Positions 18,758-27,003 of a stretch of DNA of 64,000 nt are shown here, piece after piece. Under the pieces are notes generated by a model that did not search any database, was not told the DNA's origin, and was given only the letters and a program-made list of their open reading frames with translations. This stretch comes from Lachnospiraceae bacterium (GTDB taxonomy: Bacteria > Bacillota > Clostridia > Lachnospirales > Lachnospiraceae). The stretch's first letter is position 1; each line of letters begins with the position of its first letter. The DNA is taken from NCBI GenBank assembly GCA_022793195.1, contig JAAWCJ010000038.1:1-64000 (forward strand), read 5' to 3'. A program made the translations under genes and the position numbers.

Positions 18758-19159
18758 ATGAACATATTATTTTTCCTGACACCCAAAAGCGAGGTGGAGT
18801 TTGTTTATGAGGATTATTCCCTCAGGCAGACCATAGAGAAGATGGAGTACCACCGGTATTCGGAAGTCCCGGTTATTAACCGGGAGGGTAAATATGTGGG
18901 AACAATCACGGAGGGGGACCTTCTGTGGTACATAAAGGCAAATTGTGACCTGAACCTGAAAGAGGCGGAGAATGTAAAACTTGCGGGGATTAGGAGGAAA
19001 AGACAGACAGTGGCAGTGTCCGTGAATGCAAAGATAGAAGATTTGATGGAGCGGGTACTGAACCAGAATTTTGTCCCGGTGGTGGATGACAATGAAATCT
19101 TCATCGGGCTTGTAAAACGTAAGGACATTTTGCATTACTGTTATCAACACATGGCATAA
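18758..19159 (+). CDS. CBS-domain pair protein
   Basis: 133 aa, made almost entirely of two CBS motifs: residues about 8-60 (SEVPVINREGKYVGTITEGDLL) and 80-130 (NFVPVVDDNEIFIGLVKRKDIL). Such stand-alone pairs bind adenine nucleotides or c-di-AMP and act as sensors. It has a good AAAGGAG site and no co-transcribed partner, so its target is unknown. Confidence 0.85.
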   Translation: MNILFFLTPKSEVEFVYEDYSLRQTIEKMEYHRYSEVPVINREGKYVGTITEGDLLWYIKANCDLNLKEAENVKLAGIRRKRQTVAVSVNAKIEDLMERVLNQNFVPVVDDNEIFIGLVKRKDILHYCYQHMA

Positions 19160-19189
19160 CCGACGGTATACATGATGGATATGGAACCG

Positions 19190-19218
19190 TTGACTTTTTA
19201 GAAGGAAAATGATAAGAT
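19190..19218 (+). promoter_or_regulatory. Predicted tRNA-Leu promoter
   Basis: TTGACT (19190-19195), 17-bp spacer, TAAGAT (19213-19218), about 30 bp before the tRNA. Confidence 0.6.
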
Positions 19219-19248
19219 GATACCGCACTATCTTATTATAATTCTTTA

Positions 19249-19328
19249 GCGGATATGGCGGAATTGGCAGACGCGCCAGATTTAGGTTCTGGTGGGAGAC
19301 CGTGCAGGTTCGAGTCCTGTTATCCGCA
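19249..19328 (+). tRNA. tRNA-Leu (anticodon UAG)
   Basis: The acceptor stem GCGGATA pairs with TATCCGC (19249-19255 / 19321-19327), discriminator A. The anticodon stem CCAGA/TCTGG encloses TTTAGGT, giving TAG. A class II variable arm (TGGGAGACCGT) and the T arm GCAGG-TTCGAGT-CCTGT are present. CCA is not encoded. Confidence 0.95.
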
Positions 19329-19340
19329 GGAAATCATGAT

Positions 19341-19378
19341 AATCCGAACCCGGTTAGCGGGGACGGCTTCGGATTTTT
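19341..19378 (+). terminator. Terminator of tRNA-Leu
   Basis: AATCCGAA (19341-19348) pairs with TTCGGATT (19368-19375), followed by TTT. Confidence 0.75.
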
Positions 19379-19400
19379 AGTATATCTTCTGTGTAAAGCA

Positions 19401-19434
19401 AAAGCGGCGGTATCGTGAGTGATGCCGCCGCTTT
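19401..19434 (-). terminator. Terminator of the cupin gene (possibly bidirectional)
   Basis: AAAGCGGCGG / CCGCCGCTTT is a 10-bp GC-rich stem with flanking A and T runs. It lies 42 bp beyond the cupin stop on the minus strand. Confidence 0.8.
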
Positions 19435-19475
19435 CTTTGTTGGATTTGGAATTTACCAGATGATTATTTGATTTA

Positions 19476-19910
19476 TCAGTGCTCTTCCATATCGGCAATG
19501 GCTTTTGTAGCCTGGACAGTGCCATGAGGGTGATGCGGCGGAGCATATATGGTATAGATTTTGAGCGGACAGTTTCCGGTATTTACAATGTTGTGCCATG
19601 TTCCTGCAGGAACAAAAACAGCATAACCATCAGAAACAGGTTTTTGATAGTTCAGCCTGTTTTCAGCAGGTCCCATCAGAGCCATGCCATTGCCGCTTTC
19701 AATCCGTAAAAATTGATCGGTGTCCGGATGCATTTCTAAACCAATCTCTCCGCAAACGGGTATACTCATTAAAGTAAGCTGTAAATGTTGACCTGTCCAT
19801 AATGCTGTGCGGTAATTTGGATTTTGCCGGGTAGCGTTATCTATATTTGTAATAAAGGGTTCAGGCCCATAATCGCTCGTGTGCATACGAAAACAACAGT
19901 TTCGATTCAT
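19476..19910 (-). CDS. Cupin domain protein
   Basis: 144 aa single-domain cupin. Motif 1 (GEIGLEMHPDTDQFLRIESG, about 54-74) and motif 2 (VPAGTWHNIVNTG, about 100-112) give possible metal ligands His61, Asp/Gln near 64-66, Glu and His106. The N-terminus is Cys- and Met-rich. Small cupins of this kind in clostridia are usually metal-binding isomerases or dioxygenase-like proteins; no substrate can be assigned. AAGGAGGGATG precedes the start, and the gene stands alone. Confidence 0.8.
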   Translation of the reverse strand: MNRNCCFRMHTSDYGPEPFITNIDNATRQNPNYRTALWTGQHLQLTLMSIPVCGEIGLEMHPDTDQFLRIESGNGMALMGPAENRLNYQKPVSDGYAVFVPAGTWHNIVNTGNCPLKIYTIYAPPHHPHGTVQATKAIADMEEH

Positions 19911-20121
19911 AATGTCTCATCCCTCCTTTTTCATAATATGAAAATCACTGTTTAACTGTGCGAATAAAAGAAAGACATTTTGTTTTTACGGATTTTTTAT
20001 AGAGGGTTCAATCCTTTCATACATGAATGAAGATATCTGACAAGAACATACACGCTTCAGTCAACCGACATAAAATGGGAATTACAAGTGAAATTTGATA
20101 TAAGATAGACAGGAGGAAACT

Positions 20122-20877
20122 ATGGAACTGATAAAAATAACACAAGACAATTTGGAGCAGGAACATATCTGTTGTGCCATATCCAACAGCAGGGATGTTC
20201 AGGTTATATCGAAAAAAGCGTGGTTGAAGGAACGGATTGATGAGGGACTCGTATTTTTAAAAGGGAATGTGCGGGGGAAATGCTTTATTGAGTATATTCC
20301 CGCCGAATATGCGTGGCTCCCGATTAAAGCGGACGGCTATATGTATATTGACTGTTTATGGGTATCGGGGCAGTATAAAGGCCATGGTTATTCTAATTTG
20401 TTGCTAGATAGCTGCATGGAGGACAGCCGGGCGAAGGGGAAAAGAGGGCTTGTGATTTTATCTTCCGGGAAGAAAATGGGCTTTCTTTCAGATCCTAAAT
20501 ATATGCGCTACAAAGGATTCGAGGTCGCCGATACGGCCGCACCATATTTTGAACTGTTATACCTGCCTTTTGATAAAGATGCGGACAAGCCCTGTTTTAG
20601 CCAGGCGGTGAAAGGGCAGAGGGCTTCGGATCAGGGGTTTACCTTGTATTATACAAGCCAATGCCCTTTCACGGCAAAGTATGTCCCGCTGTTGGAAAAG
20701 ATGGCAAAGGGACGGAATATTTCTTTTAAGACAGTACATATCCAGACAAGAGAAGAAGCCCAAAATGCGCCGACGCCTTTTACGACATTTTCTCTCTTTT
20801 ACAATGGTGAATTGGTAACCCATGAAATCTTATCTGAAAAGAAATTTGAAAAGATTTTGGAAAACAGGGGGCTGTAA
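20122..20877 (+). CDS. GNAT N-acetyltransferase with C-terminal YoaP thioredoxin-like domain
   Basis: 251 aa, YoaP-like. The GNAT fold covers about 1-160, with the acetyl-CoA loop near QYKGHGYSNLLLDSC (88-102). A thioredoxin-like C-terminal part (about 175-250) has the sequence YYTSQCPFTAKY in the redox-motif position, a single Cys instead of CxxC. The two-domain fusion is known from Bacillus YoaP, whose substrate is not established. It is likely monocistronic and convergent with the YyaL-type gene, 33 bp away. Confidence 0.85.
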   Translation: MELIKITQDNLEQEHICCAISNSRDVQVISKKAWLKERIDEGLVFLKGNVRGKCFIEYIPAEYAWLPIKADGYMYIDCLWVSGQYKGHGYSNLLLDSCMEDSRAKGKRGLVILSSGKKMGFLSDPKYMRYKGFEVADTAAPYFELLYLPFDKDADKPCFSQAVKGQRASDQGFTLYYTSQCPFTAKYVPLLEKMAKGRNISFKTVHIQTREEAQNAPTPFTTFSLFYNGELVTHEILSEKKFEKILENRGL

Positions 20878-20910
20878 TCTTCCATGAAAGGGGCAAAGCC
20901 GTACTTATTA

Positions 20911-22908
20911 TTAATCAAGTGCCAAATCCAATTTCTCAAAATCTCTCTGGGGCGCATGGCAAGCTCCGTTTTCGCAGAGATACCACACGGGATGTTCCGA
21001 CACAGGATAAGAGATTGTAAACGGCGCGATTTCGGACAGCGTTTTTTTGTTTTCCGGTGAGAGAAAAAGGATATTCAAATTGTGGGCCGGATGTTCCCGG
21101 AGACAGGACAGAAGTTCCGTGGGGAGCGCTGCGCCGGTGCAGACCAGTTCTTTATGGGGATACAGCGCTTTTGCCATTGCCGTCAGGGAAAAACTGTGGG
21201 CGGAGGGATAGGCGTCGGCCTGTCCTGCCATAAACTTGTGCTGGCGGTTCGCCGCCGCTGAAAAGAGCGTCTCCCCTGTAAAGTCCGCAAGTTCCTGAAG
21301 CACTGCCTGGGCGACAGAATTACCGGAGGGAATAGCTCCGTCATAAGTTTCCTTTGGCCGCATGATCAATGGTTCGGAATCGTGGGCGGTCAGGTAATAT
21401 CCCCCCTTTTCCCTGTCTTCAAACAAGCCTGCCATCTGTTTTGCCCGGAATACGGCCTCCTGTAAATAGTCAGAGCCGAAGGTGGAGCGGTATAACTCAA
21501 TGAGGGCGAGGGCGTATCCGGCGTAATCGTCAAGCTGTCCGGCTCCGGCCGCCTCCCCGTCGCAGTAGCGGAGAAAAAGCCGGTTCTTTTTGTCTGTCAT
21601 TTTTTCACGGATGAAGGTTTGCGTCTTTAACGCTGCCTCCGTATAACGGGAATCCTTGAGAACTAGCCCGGCTCTCGCCATGGCGATGATGGCCCAGGTA
21701 TTCCATGACAGAAGGATTTTTTTGTCGAGGTGAAGGTGTGCGCGCTTTTTCCTGAAGTCGTAAAGGCGTTTTAAACGCGGATCCTCTGCATCCCATTCCC
21801 TTTCGTCGTGTCCGATTTGATTGGGGATATTTTTTCCTTCAAAATTTCCACATTCCGTGATGCCGTATGTCCGGCAAAATTCCATGCCGTCCGGTTTCCC
21901 CAAAACCTGTATGATTTCATCGGGGGTGAACACATAATATTTTCCCTCAACGCCGTCGCTGTCCGCATCCTGGCCACAGTAGAATCCGCCCTCCGGGGCA
22001 GCCAGTTCCCTCAACATATAGTCGGCAGTCCGTTTCGCGACATGGGAATAAAACGGATTTTTGGTCAGCTGAAATGCTTCCAGATAAGCCAAAACCAACA
22101 GGGCGTTGTCGTAGAGCATTTTTTCAAAATGGGGAACCAGCCATTTTTGGTCCGTGGAATAGCGGGAGAATCCTCCGCCGATGTGGTCGAAGATTCCTCC
22201 GTCGGCCATTGCTTTCAATGTGGTTTCCGCCATGTGCAAAGCTTCAGGTATTTTTTCGGACTCATACATCCTCATTAAAAAGAGCAGGTTATGGGGAGAC
22301 GGGAATTTTGGCGCCTTGCCAAAGCCGCCCCAATCGGGGTCGAAAGCCTGTAAAAGCAGTCGATAGCCCTGGTGTAACAATGCCCTGCTACATTCACCGG
22401 ATTCTTCTGAATCTTCCCGCTGCAAAGTCAATATAATTTTTCTTGCTGTATCGAGCAGCATTTCGCGGTTTTCCCTCCAAAGCTTTGAGATCTGGCGGAG
22501 CAGGTCTGCCAGTCCCTGATGGCCGTACTGGCTTCTTTTTGGGAAATAGGTGCCTGCAAAAAAGGGTTTTTGTTTTGGCGTCATAAAAATCGTCAGCGGC
22601 CATCCTCCGCTTCCGGTCAGCGCCTGGCAGACGGACATATAGACAGAGTCAATGTCCGGCCGCTCCTCACGGTCAACTTTGATACAGACGTACTCATCTA
22701 ACAGTGCGGCAATTTCCTTATCCTCAAAAGATTCGTGGGCCATGACATGACACCAGTGGCAGGTGGAATACCCGATACTGAGAAAAACGGGTTTATCCTC
22801 TGCCTGTGCCTTGTCAAAAGCCTCTTTGCACCAGGGATACCAGTTTACCGGATTGTCTTTGTGCTGCTGCAGATAGGGGGATTTTTCATTTACAAGTCGG
22901 TTAGCCAT
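20911..22908 (-). CDS. Thioredoxin-domain protein of the YyaL / SSP411 family
   Basis: 665 aa. The N-terminal DUF255 thioredoxin-like domain contains [10 protein letters not shown] (CxxC near 49-52). It is followed by a large (alpha/alpha)6-barrel region typical of glycan-processing folds ([17 protein letters not shown] near 235; CGQDADSDG near 312). The family is conserved from bacteria to animals (SPATA20) and its reaction is not firmly known; a thioredoxin-linked epimerase or hydrolase role is guessed from the fold. Full length compared with the family. No operon partner. Confidence 0.92.
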   Translation of the reverse strand: MANRLVNEKSPYLQQHKDNPVNWYPWCKEAFDKAQAEDKPVFLSIGYSTCHWCHVMAHESFEDKEIAALLDEYVCIKVDREERPDIDSVYMSVCQALTGSGGWPLTIFMTPKQKPFFAGTYFPKRSQYGHQGLADLLRQISKLWRENREMLLDTARKIILTLQREDSEESGECSRALLHQGYRLLLQAFDPDWGGFGKAPKFPSPHNLLFLMRMYESEKIPEALHMAETTLKAMADGGIFDHIGGGFSRYSTDQKWLVPHFEKMLYDNALLVLAYLEAFQLTKNPFYSHVAKRTADYMLRELAAPEGGFYCGQDADSDGVEGKYYVFTPDEIIQVLGKPDGMEFCRTYGITECGNFEGKNIPNQIGHDEREWDAEDPRLKRLYDFRKKRAHLHLDKKILLSWNTWAIIAMARAGLVLKDSRYTEAALKTQTFIREKMTDKKNRLFLRYCDGEAAGAGQLDDYAGYALALIELYRSTFGSDYLQEAVFRAKQMAGLFEDREKGGYYLTAHDSEPLIMRPKETYDGAIPSGNSVAQAVLQELADFTGETLFSAAANRQHKFMAGQADAYPSAHSFSLTAMAKALYPHKELVCTGAALPTELLSCLREHPAHNLNILFLSPENKKTLSEIAPFTISYPVSEHPVWYLCENGACHAPQRDFEKLDLALD

Positions 22909-23005
22909 CCAAACACCTCGTTTTGTCCGTTGTCAACATATATTTTTTGACAGAAGTGAAGGATATATTCTCATATTAATGCTTTTTCCTGGCAGAAGCT
23001 TTTTC

Positions 23006-23034
23006 TTGCGAAAGTAATAGAGTTTCAGTATAAT
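23006..23034 (+). promoter_or_regulatory. Predicted promoter of the first DeoR gene
   Basis: TTGCGA (23006-23011), 17-bp spacer, TATAAT (23029-23034). Confidence 0.6.
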
Positions 23035-23078
23035 AAAAGGTATCTATGGAATAAAAAGGGATGAAAGAAGGTATCTTT

Positions 23079-23828
23079 GTGCTGAGAGACAACCGCCGCC
23101 AACAGATTTATGAGTTACTGCAGAAATCAGGAGAAGTGCAGACGACAGAACTATGCCGGGTGTTCCAGGTGTCGGATATGACCATTCGGAGGGATTTGCA
23201 ATCCCTGGAGCAGGAGAGGAAAATTATCAGGACCCACGGCGGCGCGATTCTTCCGGCGGAAAAGATGTCTGGGGTGGGCGATGAGTTGGAGACGGCAAAA
23301 GAAAAAATTGCAAAAAAAGGCCTGGGATTAGTCCAGGGCCTTCAAAAAATATTTATCGACTCAGGAACCACCACCAGTTACGTGGCGGCCAATCTTCCGG
23401 AAGGGAAGGAGAGTATTGTAGTGACAAATAATCTCCGCATTGTGAAGGAGGTTTCATCGAATCCTTTCGCCTCTGTCCTGATCATCGGCGGAGCCATGCG
23501 GAAAGAGACGCTGTCCTGCTATGGGACCCAGGCGGAAGAACAGATCCGGCGTTACCGGGTGGATGTGGCTTTTCTGGGAGCCGCTGCCGTGGGGCGGGAC
23601 GGCTATATCTACGACGGCTATGCGCCGGAGGAGGGTGTGAAAAAGAGCATCATCCAGTCGGCGGCCAGGACATATGTATTGGTGGATTCCAGCAAATTCG
23701 GCCATTACGGCCTCATTACCTACAGCCATGTGAACGGGGTGGAGGGAGTCATCACAGACAGCGGGATTGATCCTGAAATCCTGAAACGGCTCCGCGACAT
23801 GGGGGCAAACGTGATTATTGCCGAGTGA
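23079..23828 (+). CDS. DeoR/GlpR family transcriptional regulator 1
   Basis: 249 aa from the GTG at 23079, which has AGAAGG 7 nt before it. An in-frame ATG at 23061 has the purine run directly against it and gives an atypical leader. The N-terminal DeoR helix-turn-helix (RQQIYELLQKSGEVQTTEL, then SDMTIRRDL) is followed by a sugar-phosphate-sensing domain (IFIDSGTTTSYVAANLP; VDVAFLGAAAV; YVLVDSSKFG). It probably senses a phosphorylated intermediate of the sugar cluster that follows. It ends at a strong terminator. Confidence 0.9.
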   Translation: MLRDNRRQQIYELLQKSGEVQTTELCRVFQVSDMTIRRDLQSLEQERKIIRTHGGAILPAEKMSGVGDELETAKEKIAKKGLGLVQGLQKIFIDSGTTTSYVAANLPEGKESIVVTNNLRIVKEVSSNPFASVLIIGGAMRKETLSCYGTQAEEQIRRYRVDVAFLGAAAVGRDGYIYDGYAPEEGVKKSIIQSAARTYVLVDSSKFGHYGLITYSHVNGVEGVITDSGIDPEILKRLRDMGANVIIAE

Positions 23829-23864
23829 ACGGTTTTTTGGAAAAGTGAATTTTTTGGAGAGGAA

Positions 23865-23905
23865 GAAAGCCCTGACCGCGTTTGCGGCCTCAGGGCTTTC
23901 TTTTT
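23865..23905 (+). terminator. Terminator between deoR1 and the convergent aldolase
   Basis: GAAAGCCCTGA (23865-23875) pairs with TCAGGGCTTTC (23890-23900), followed by five T. It is flanked by A-rich sequence, so it may also end the minus-strand aldolase transcript. Confidence 0.88.
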
Positions 23906-23995
23906 ATCGTATAGGAAACTTCGTTCCCCATACGACAAAAAGCCCTCCGGGGGAAGCGCAGTTCGCGGAAAGGAAATTAGCCTTTCAGGCACCGC

Positions 23996-24640
23996 TCACG
24001 CGCGGCAGGATTCTTTTTTACCCAGCCTCTCCATATTTAGAAATTCCAGCTCTTCTTCGCTGAGCGTGCGCTCTTTTCCGATGATTCTGGAGAGGAAGAG
24101 GGTTTTTGTGATGGCTTCGGCAGCCTCCACCCGGTTCATGGCGTCAAAGACAGTTTTTCCGATGGCCAGTACCCCGTGGTTGCCCAGAAGGCAGATATCG
24201 CTGTGTTCAAAAATCGGTATTGCGCTTTCCAGTATTTTTTCCGTTCCCGGCCTCCCGTAAGGGGCCACTTCAAAGACGCCGAAATTGCCGATCATTTCCG
24301 GGTAGGCGTTGGTCTCCACCGGAAGATTGCAGATGGCATGGGCGGTCAGAAAGGCGGGGTGACAGTGGATGGCGCCGCCGGCGTCGGGGCGGATTTTATA
24401 AATATTTCGGTGCATGGTAAGCTCTGAAGTGGGTTTGCAGGAACCTCCGATCTGAGTCCCGTCGCCGTCAATCACAGCGATCATTTCTTCTGTGAGAAAA
24501 GCCTTGTTTTTTCCTGTGGGCGTAATATAAATAAGCCCCTTTTTCCTGGCGGAGATATTCCCCTCATAAGCGTTTACAAGGTTTTTTTCATCCAGCCGTC
24601 TGGCGGCGGCCAGCACTTCTTTTATGACGCCAATGTCCAT
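23996..24640 (-). CDS. Class II aldolase/adducin family protein (FucA/AraD type)
   Basis: 214 aa, the normal size for L-fuculose-phosphate aldolase or L-ribulose-5-phosphate 4-epimerase. Zinc ligands are visible in HCHPAFLTAHA (near 96-106) and GNHGVL (near 155), with a phosphate-site NISARK near 28. The family uses zinc to stabilise an enediolate from a ketose phosphate. Placed divergently from deoR2 in the sugar region, it could act on the L-xylulose/L-ribulose phosphate line made by the genes at 35242 and 36777. Aldolase and epimerase cannot be told apart here. Confidence 0.82.
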   Translation of the reverse strand: MDIGVIKEVLAAARRLDEKNLVNAYEGNISARKKGLIYITPTGKNKAFLTEEMIAVIDGDGTQIGGSCKPTSELTMHRNIYKIRPDAGGAIHCHPAFLTAHAICNLPVETNAYPEMIGNFGVFEVAPYGRPGTEKILESAIPIFEHSDICLLGNHGVLAIGKTVFDAMNRVEAAEAITKTLFLSRIIGKERTLSEEELEFLNMERLGKKESCRA

Positions 24641-24721
24641 ATTATATCCTCCTTCGACAAATAAGACGTGTTTTTGTTACCTTAAAAGTAACAAGTTTCC
24701 AGAACAATGTCAACAATGAAA

Positions 24722-24791
24722 ATGTTTGATTGTGATTGATTATTTACAAAATATGCGATATAATAAGCGAAAAACAAATACAATCGAACAT
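24722..24791 (+). promoter_or_regulatory. deoR2 promoter with candidate DeoR operators
   Basis: Promoter TTGATT (24736-24741), 17 bp, TATAAT (24759-24764). ATGTTTGATTG (24722-24732) and CAATCGAACAT (24781-24791) are inverted copies of one sequence with a single difference, flanking the promoter. The 11-bp CAATCGAACAT recurs exactly at 25612-25622. This fits autoregulation by DeoR2 and control of the divergent aldolase; inferred. Confidence 0.6.
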
Positions 24792-24831
24792 AAAAGTGAT
24801 TGTTTAAACATGAAAAACGGAGGAACGGAAT

Positions 24832-25584
24832 GTGAAAACAGAAGAGAGGCGTGAGAAAATATATCATACTTTAAAAACAAATAAAGAAATCCAGGTCTCA
24901 GTGCTGGCAAAACGTTTTGGCGTATCGGCCATGACAATCCGGCGGGACCTGACATTTATGGAGGAGACAGGACTGATCGACAGGAGCTATGGGAAGGCCC
25001 GCATTGTGGACGCAAGCCGCAGGGAATTTTCTTTTGGGCAGAGAAGCCAGACAAACCGGGAGCTGAAAGAAAAAATCGCCAGGACCATGCTGGGGTATAT
25101 GGGGGACATTTCTTCGTTTTATGTGGACGGAAGTACAACGGCCATAGAAATCTTACGGATTTTGCCGTCGGGCCGTCCTTATACGGTATTTACCGACAGT
25201 TTTGAGGCGCTGAAACTGTTAAGCGGAATGTCCTGGATACGTACTTATGTGATGGGAGGATTTCTCAACATGGAAAGCAGCAGCTTTGATGACGATATGA
25301 CGGACACGGTTAAAAGGATTTATGTGGACGCAACCATCATATCCTGCAGCGGATTTTCCCGGAACGGGGTTTTTAACGATGGGATCACCGGGATTCAGGC
25401 GAAACGGATTATGTTGGGCCATTCGGCAAAGAATTTTATTCTGGCAGACCATACAAAAGCAGACTCCCAGGGGCTTTTTTTGTTGAGTTCCTGGGAACAG
25501 CTGCATTATCTCGTCACGGATTGCCGGCCGGACAAGAAAATGATGGAAGATTTGACTAAAAACGGGGTCCAGGTGGTGTGGTGA
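24832..25584 (+). CDS. DeoR/GlpR family transcriptional regulator 2
   Basis: 250 aa, GTG start with GGAGG 8 nt upstream. DeoR helix-turn-helix (REKIYHTLKTNKEIQVSVL, then AMTIRRDL) and sensor domain (FYVDGSTTAIEIL; YVDATIISCSG; NFILADHTK). It lies between the divergent aldolase and the large ABC/sugar operon, and the same 11-bp sequence occurs at both its own promoter and the operon promoter. It is the likely local repressor, with induction by a sugar phosphate. Confidence 0.9.
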   Translation: MKTEERREKIYHTLKTNKEIQVSVLAKRFGVSAMTIRRDLTFMEETGLIDRSYGKARIVDASRREFSFGQRSQTNRELKEKIARTMLGYMGDISSFYVDGSTTAIEILRILPSGRPYTVFTDSFEALKLLSGMSWIRTYVMGGFLNMESSSFDDDMTDTVKRIYVDATIISCSGFSRNGVFNDGITGIQAKRIMLGHSAKNFILADHTKADSQGLFLLSSWEQLHYLVTDCRPDKKMMEDLTKNGVQVVW

Positions 25585-25597
25585 AAAAACAGGCTGA

Positions 25598-25622
25598 TGT
25601 TTGATAACGCACAATCGAACAT
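25598..25622 (+). promoter_or_regulatory. Candidate DeoR operator upstream of the ABC operon
   Basis: ATGTTTGAT (25598-25606) and ATCGAACAT (25614-25622) form an inverted repeat with one mismatch. The right half is the 11-bp sequence also found at 24781. Confidence 0.55.
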
Positions 25623-25649
25623 TGAATTTATACAAATGATTATTTTTTT

Positions 25650-25679
25650 TCGACACGAATGTTGAAAAATGTTTATAAT
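25650..25679 (+). promoter_or_regulatory. Predicted promoter of the sugar ABC operon
   Basis: TCGACA (25650-25655), 18-bp spacer, TATAAT (25674-25679), 120 bp before the binding-protein ATG and just downstream of the operator candidate. Confidence 0.5.
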
Positions 25680-25798
25680 TGTGTTAATATGTGTTTGACA
25701 AGGCAGAAAAACAGGGAAATATGGAAAAAATAAGGTTCAAATCAAACAATACCCTGTTTATTCTGAGGCTTATTATCACATATGAAGGAGGATGTTTT

Positions 25799-26866
25799 AT
25801 GAAGCGGAAAATGTGGTGTGTGCTGTTGGCGGCAGTTCTGGCGCTGAGTTTGATTGCCGGCTGCGGCAAGGGCGGTTCCGAGGAGACGAAGGCGGAGACC
25901 AAAAAAACAGAGGAGACAAAAAAGGCTGAAGAGACAAAGAAAGCCGAGGAGACGAAGAAGGCAGAGGAAACCGGAAAGGAAGAGGCAAAAGAAGGACAGG
26001 CAGAAGGCGGCGTCTACGGTGTGGCGGTGCCCAATGTGACCAGCAGCCCTTTTTATAACGCATGTGTGACCGGCGTTTCGGAGGGGATTGAGCAGTTTGA
26101 TCCCACGGCCACTACGATCCTCTGCGATGCGGGCGGCGATTCCCAGAAGCAGCTGGACCAGATCGAGGATTTGATTCAGCAGGGCGTGAAAGCGCTGATT
26201 TTGATTCCCATCGATTCCGTTTCCATTTCAACGGCCATCCAGAGTGCGAAAGAAGCGGGTATCCCTGTATTCCTGATGGATACCAGCGCGGCGGACGACA
26301 CGGATGTGGTGTCCACCGTGGTTTCCAACAATTATTCCGCGGGGGAGATCGCCGCGAAAGCCCTGGTGGAAAAGATGGGTGAAAAGGGAAAAATCATCAC
26401 CATGCATACCACGGGAAGCCAGGTCATCGTGGAGAGGATGCAGGCTTTGGAGGACGTGTTAAAAGATTATCCTGAAATTGAGATTGTCCAGGACCAGATC
26501 ATCAACAACGGAACCATTGAGGAGTCCGTGACTTTGATGGAAAACTCTCTGCAGAGTATTCCTGACCTGGCGGGAGTATTCACGACAGGCGATACCTTTG
26601 CCATCGGAATCGCTTCCGCGCTGGAAGCAAACGGATATAAACCCGGCGACGTGACGGTGGTATCCGTGGACGGGACAAAAGAGGGCTGCGATCTGGTGGA
26701 ACAGGGATGGGTTTACTGCACAGCCGCGCAGCTGGCAAAACAGATGGGCGTACAGAGCGTGGAATCCGCTGTGAAATATTTCAAAGGGGAATCCGTAGAG
26801 AAATTTATCGAACTGGACTGCCTCAGGGTGACAGAAGAAGAATTAAGTACATACGAAGCTTATTAA
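25799..26866 (+). CDS. Sugar ABC transporter substrate-binding lipoprotein (RbsB-like)
   Basis: 355 aa from the ATG at 25799 behind GAAGGAGG; the longer in-frame start would bury the signal peptide. Lipoprotein signal with the lipobox LIAGC (Cys22). Residues 25-65 are a Lys/Glu linker with several repeats of the hexamer KKAEET. The type 1 periplasmic-binding fold starts at YGVAVPNVTSSPFYN (near 70) and continues with QLDQIEDLIQQGVKALILIP, matching the ribose/allose/galactose group. It captures a sugar for the ATPase and permease that follow. The substrate is not assigned. Confidence 0.92.
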   Translation: MKRKMWCVLLAAVLALSLIAGCGKGGSEETKAETKKTEETKKAEETKKAEETKKAEETGKEEAKEGQAEGGVYGVAVPNVTSSPFYNACVTGVSEGIEQFDPTATTILCDAGGDSQKQLDQIEDLIQQGVKALILIPIDSVSISTAIQSAKEAGIPVFLMDTSAADDTDVVSTVVSNNYSAGEIAAKALVEKMGEKGKIITMHTTGSQVIVERMQALEDVLKDYPEIEIVQDQIINNGTIEESVTLMENSLQSIPDLAGVFTTGDTFAIGIASALEANGYKPGDVTVVSVDGTKEGCDLVEQGWVYCTAAQLAKQMGVQSVESAVKYFKGESVEKFIELDCLRVTEEELSTYEAY

Positions 26867-26895
26867 GGACGGCGTCTTAAAAAAGGGGGCTGGGC

Positions 26896-26967
26896 CGCTG
26901 TAAAAGAGCCGGATTTATATATGCCCGGCGCCCCGCCGGGCAGACATAAATACCAGATTTTACAGCG
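26896..26967 (+). repeat. Intra-operon hairpin after the binding-protein gene
   Basis: CGCTGTAAAA (26896-26905) pairs with TTTTACAGCG (26958-26967). The inner part ATTTATATATGCCCGGCG pairs imperfectly with CGCCGGGCAGACATAAAT. Sited between binding protein and ATPase, it likely sets higher expression of the first gene by partial termination or 3'-end protection. The TGCCCGGC and GTAAAAT motifs resemble the outer arms of the foldback element at 37673. Confidence 0.7.
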
Positions 26968-27003
26968 CTCCCGTCTCCTCTGCAATAAGCAAAGAGGGGG
27001 AAA

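Noticed and set aside
23908-23934. FRT-like GTATAGGAAACTTC inside a small inverted repeat
   Set aside because: Similarity to the yeast FRT core is short and the spacer and second arm differ. No Flp-like recombinase is present. Taken as a small hairpin by chance.
25691-25798. N-terminal extension of the sugar-binding lipoprotein
   Set aside because: It would place 36 residues before a perfect lipoprotein signal peptide, and AAGGAGG lies directly ahead of the ATG at 25799.
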